Source of the DNA: Phycisphaerales bacterium
Lineage (GTDB): Bacteria > Planctomycetota > Phycisphaerae > UBA1845
NCBI GenBank assembly: GCA_020639115.1
Contig: JACKHG010000017.1
Span: 1 to 64,000, forward strand
Reading direction: 5' to 3'
Length of the DNA stretch: 64,000 nt
Position numbers and translations under genes: made by a program. This document shows, piece by piece, positions 61,905 through 64,000 of the stretch. How positions within the stretch are numbered: the stretch's first letter is position 1; each line of letters starts with the position of its first letter. The notes under the pieces were generated by a model that was given only the letters and a program-made list of their open reading frames with translations, had not been told where the DNA came from and did not search any database.

Positions 61905-64000
61905 TTATGGTGCAGCGCCGGTGACGACCTGCTGCAGGATGGCGCCGTCGGCGAGATCCACGTCGCCGTCGCCGTCCAGGTCGGCGTTGGCAAAAACTTG
62001 TGCGCTGCAGCCACCAACGGGGTTGGCAAATCCGGGACCGGCGAGGCAGACGTCAAAAACCGCCTGATCCGCCGCATCCACGTCGCCATCGACGTCGAGG
62101 TCGCCGCCCGCGGCGGGTGGACGGTGCGCCCCGACGACGCTGGCGTCGCGTCGCCCGACCGCGAGGTGCAGGCCGTCGGGCGAATACGCCAGGACGTCGA
62201 CGCCCGTACCGAGCGGAGCGTCGTACAGCCGCAGCAGCGCCCCGTCGGCCACGCGCCAGAGGCCGAGTTGGTCCCGCCAGCCGCTCGTGACCAGCGTACG
62301 GCTGTCGGGGGCAAACGCCAGGGTGGAGATTATGAGCTCAGGACCGGTCAGCACATGCAGCGTCGACCCGTCCTGCGTATTCCAGAGCCGGATCGTCTTG
62401 TCGTATCCGGCGGAGGCGAGCACCGCCCCGTCTGGGGAAAAGGCAACCGTCTTCACCGTGTCGGTGTGACCGGTCAGGGTGTCGATAAGCGCGCCGTCGC
62501 TCACGTGCCAGAGCTGGACGACGTTGTCGGTGGCCACCGCCAGCGTTGTACTGTCGGGTGAAAAGGCCACGGCGGTCGGCGTCACACTAAACCCCGTGAG
62601 CGTGTGCACGAGCTGCCCGTCGGAGACGCGCACCAGCTTGACGGTGCGCACGCCGGCGTCGTTGCCCGCGGATGCGAACCACGCTCCATCCGGCGAAAAC
62701 GCGATATCGGTGGGAAAACCCGTGTGGCCCGGCAGCGTGCCAGCGGGCGCGAGCGCGGGATAGGTCCAGAGTTTGACGCCCGACCCATACCCGCACGAGG
62801 CGAGCACCGTACCATCCGGAGAGAAGGCAAGGTCGCGGATCTCGTCGCCGTCGTGGGCCGCCGGGATCGCGCCCACGGCTGCGCCGGTCGTCGCGTCCCA
62901 GAGCAGAATGTCGGTCCCACTAGTGGCGACCAGCACCGATCCATCGAGCGCGTACACGGCGTCGTAAACCTCCCCGGTTTGCGCGGTGAGCTTGCGCAGC
63001 AACGTTCCGTCGGTGGCACTCCAGAGCCGCACGTTGCTGTCGTCATAGCCGGCTGCCGTGACCACCTGCGTGCCATCGGGACTGAGGGCGGCATCGGCCA
63101 CGCCGTCCGTATGGCCGCTGAAGGTCTGCAGCAGGGTTCCGTCGGAGGTGCGCCACAGCCGCGCCGTACCGTCCTCGCTGGCGGACAGGAAGTGCTCGCC
63201 ATCGGCTGAAAAAACCAGCTTCCGGATCTCGTCGGTGTGGGTGGTGAGCGGGGTCAGGGCCGTTCCCGCGGGCAGAACCCAGCGGCGGATGACCCCGTCG
63301 GCGTCACCGGACAGCAACAGCGTTCCATCGGGCGAAAGCGCGAGGGCGAAGGCAGCCGCCCCCTCACTTCCGAGCGTGCGCAGGAAGGCCGCGTCCGATA
63401 CGCGGTACTCGTTGACCTCCCCCTCGTAGGCCGCGATGTAGGCCTTGCTGCCATCGGGCGAGAAGGCCATCGCAAACGGCAGGAAACCGAAGAAACCCGG
63501 CGGTTTGGGAAATTCACGAAGCACGCTCCAGTCCGAAGCCTGACGGAGCAGCGCCTGGCCATCAAAACTCCCGAGCGTGGCAACCAGTTGATTGTCGGGG
63601 GAGAACTCGATGGCGGAGACGAGGCTGAAGTGCTCGTCGAACACCTGCTCGACGGCGCCGGTCGCGAGGTTGCGCAGCTCCACGTCGTAACCGACGCCGA
63701 CCGCCATGTGCCCATCGGCGGGCACGTAGCGCAAAACTGCGGCGCCCCCGGTGTCGGTGCGCCACGTGCGCAACAGCTCGCTGTCCGCGGCCCGCCAGAA
63801 CTTGATCGTGCCGTCCACCCCCGACGAGATGACCTGCGTTCCGTCGGGAGAAAACGTCACGGCTGTGCAGCCAAAGCGATGTCCGCCGCGCTGCCACATG
63901 ACGGGCAGGTCGGCTGCTGTGACGCGCGGCGTCGCGAGTCCGGATGCAGCCAGTGCCAGAGCGCAGGACCAGATACCCAGACGGTCAATCCCGAGGCGCA
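61905..64000 (-). CDS. Secreted WD40-repeat protein with dockerin-type end (start at window edge)
   Basis: At least 698 codons. About 13 WD40-like repeats (S-P-D-G-T signature roughly every 42 residues) make two seven-bladed propellers, and the C-terminus has two dockerin-type loops (D-V-D-G-D-V-D-A-A-D-Q and D-L-D-G-D-G-D-V-D-L-A-D-G). An ATG at 63899 would cut off a good signal peptide that reads R-L-G-I-D-R-L-G-I-W-S-C-A-L-A-L from position 63998. The bases at 64000-63999 are T and G on this strand, so the ATG very probably has its A at 64001, one base outside the window. Secreted beta-propeller, probably a binding protein. Confidence 0.88.
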   Translation of the reverse strand, partial: RLGIDRLGIWSCALALAASGLATPRVTAADLPVMWQRGGHRFGCTAVTFSPDGTQVISSGVDGTIKFWRAADSELLRTWRTDTGGAAVLRYVPADGHMAVGVGYDVELRNLATGAVEQVFDEHFSLVSAIEFSPDNQLVATLGSFDGQALLRQASDWSVLREFPKPPGFFGFLPFAMAFSPDGSKAYIAAYEGEVNEYRVSDAAFLRTLGSEGAAAFALALSPDGTLLLSGDADGVIRRWVLPAGTALTPLTTHTDEIRKLVFSADGEHFLSASEDGTARLWRTSDGTLLQTFSGHTDGVADAALSPDGTQVVTAAGYDDSNVRLWSATDGTLLRKLTAQTGEVYDAVYALDGSVLVATSGTDILLWDATTGAAVGAIPAAHDGDEIRDLAFSPDGTVLASCGYGSGVKLWTYPALAPAGTLPGHTGFPTDIAFSPDGAWFASAGNDAGVRTVKLVRVSDGQLVHTLTGFSVTPTAVAFSPDSTTLAVATDNVVQLWHVSDGALIDTLTGHTDTVKTVAFSPDGAVLASAGYDKTIRLWNTQDGSTLHVLTGPELIISTLAFAPDSRTLVTSGWRDQLGLWRVADGALLRLYDAPLGTGVDVLAYSPDGLHLAVGRRDASVVGAHRPPAAGGDLDVDGDVDAADQAVFDVCLAGPGFANPVGGCSAQVFANADLDGDGDVDLADGAILQQVVTGAAP

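Overview
The window is about 64 kb of high-GC bacterial chromosome, most likely from a member of the Planctomycetota close to Phycisphaerae. This assignment is inference. It rests on many secreted proteins ending in dockerin-like paired calcium loops, runs of D-C-N-x-N-G-x-P-D-x-C repeats, PEP-CTERM proteins, a Minf_1886-type protein, RicT with an Arg/Gly-rich tail, and lipid A genes (lpxD, lpxI, an LpxL-like acyltransferase) that indicate a Gram-negative envelope. No rRNA, tRNA, transposase or CRISPR array was found.

Layout. 1-2931: a large secreted family-16 glycoside hydrolase (minus strand, cut by the window edge). 3.7-5.7 kb: a lipoprotein metallopeptidase. 6.1-10.4 kb: a tightly packed array of four paralogous PEP-CTERM proteins alternating with a second, unnamed protein family that has one truncated and one internally deleted member; this is the most unusual coding region. 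10.4-11.2 kb: a palindrome-rich non-coding stretch with a 124-bp tandem duplication. 11.2-16.8 kb (minus): a probable operon of three unknown envelope or regulatory-type genes followed by lpxD and lpxI. 17-24 kb: a dockerin protein, a zinc-ribbon membrane protein, an ADP-ribosylglycohydrolase-family protein, a tiny lipoprotein and an 1,094-residue lipoprotein, followed by a possible small RNA. 24-33.5 kb: a subtilisin-like protease, a hybrid histidine kinase, tatA, a Minf_1886 protein and ricT. 33.8-37.4 kb (minus): two thioredoxins, an LpxL-like acyltransferase and a FlgI-like lipoprotein. 38-48 kb: three giant secreted proteins in tandem (subtilisin-type, trypsin-type, and one with no recognised catalytic domain) sharing one C-terminal architecture. 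48-53 kb: an HNH protein, a polytopic membrane protein, a serpin and a thioesterase. 53-60.3 kb: smc and parA, both badly broken at their N-termini. 60.3-64 kb: VanZ-like protein, dipeptide epimerase and a WD40/dockerin protein that starts at the window edge.

Themes. The secreted set is rich in extracellular proteolysis (two S8 proteases, one S1 protease, one gluzincin) plus a secreted serpin, all with export signals; TatA and two thioredoxins fit an export and redox background. The envelope group (lpxD, lpxI, LpxL-like) is split over two loci.

Data-quality warning. Essential, highly conserved genes (smc, parA, and the 3' parts of ricT and lpxD) carry indels that destroy their frames, while their flanks are clean. 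Between about 54.6 and 59.4 kb the damage is dense. This looks more like a poorly corrected assembly patch than real gene decay, and most of that stretch should not be annotated with confidence.
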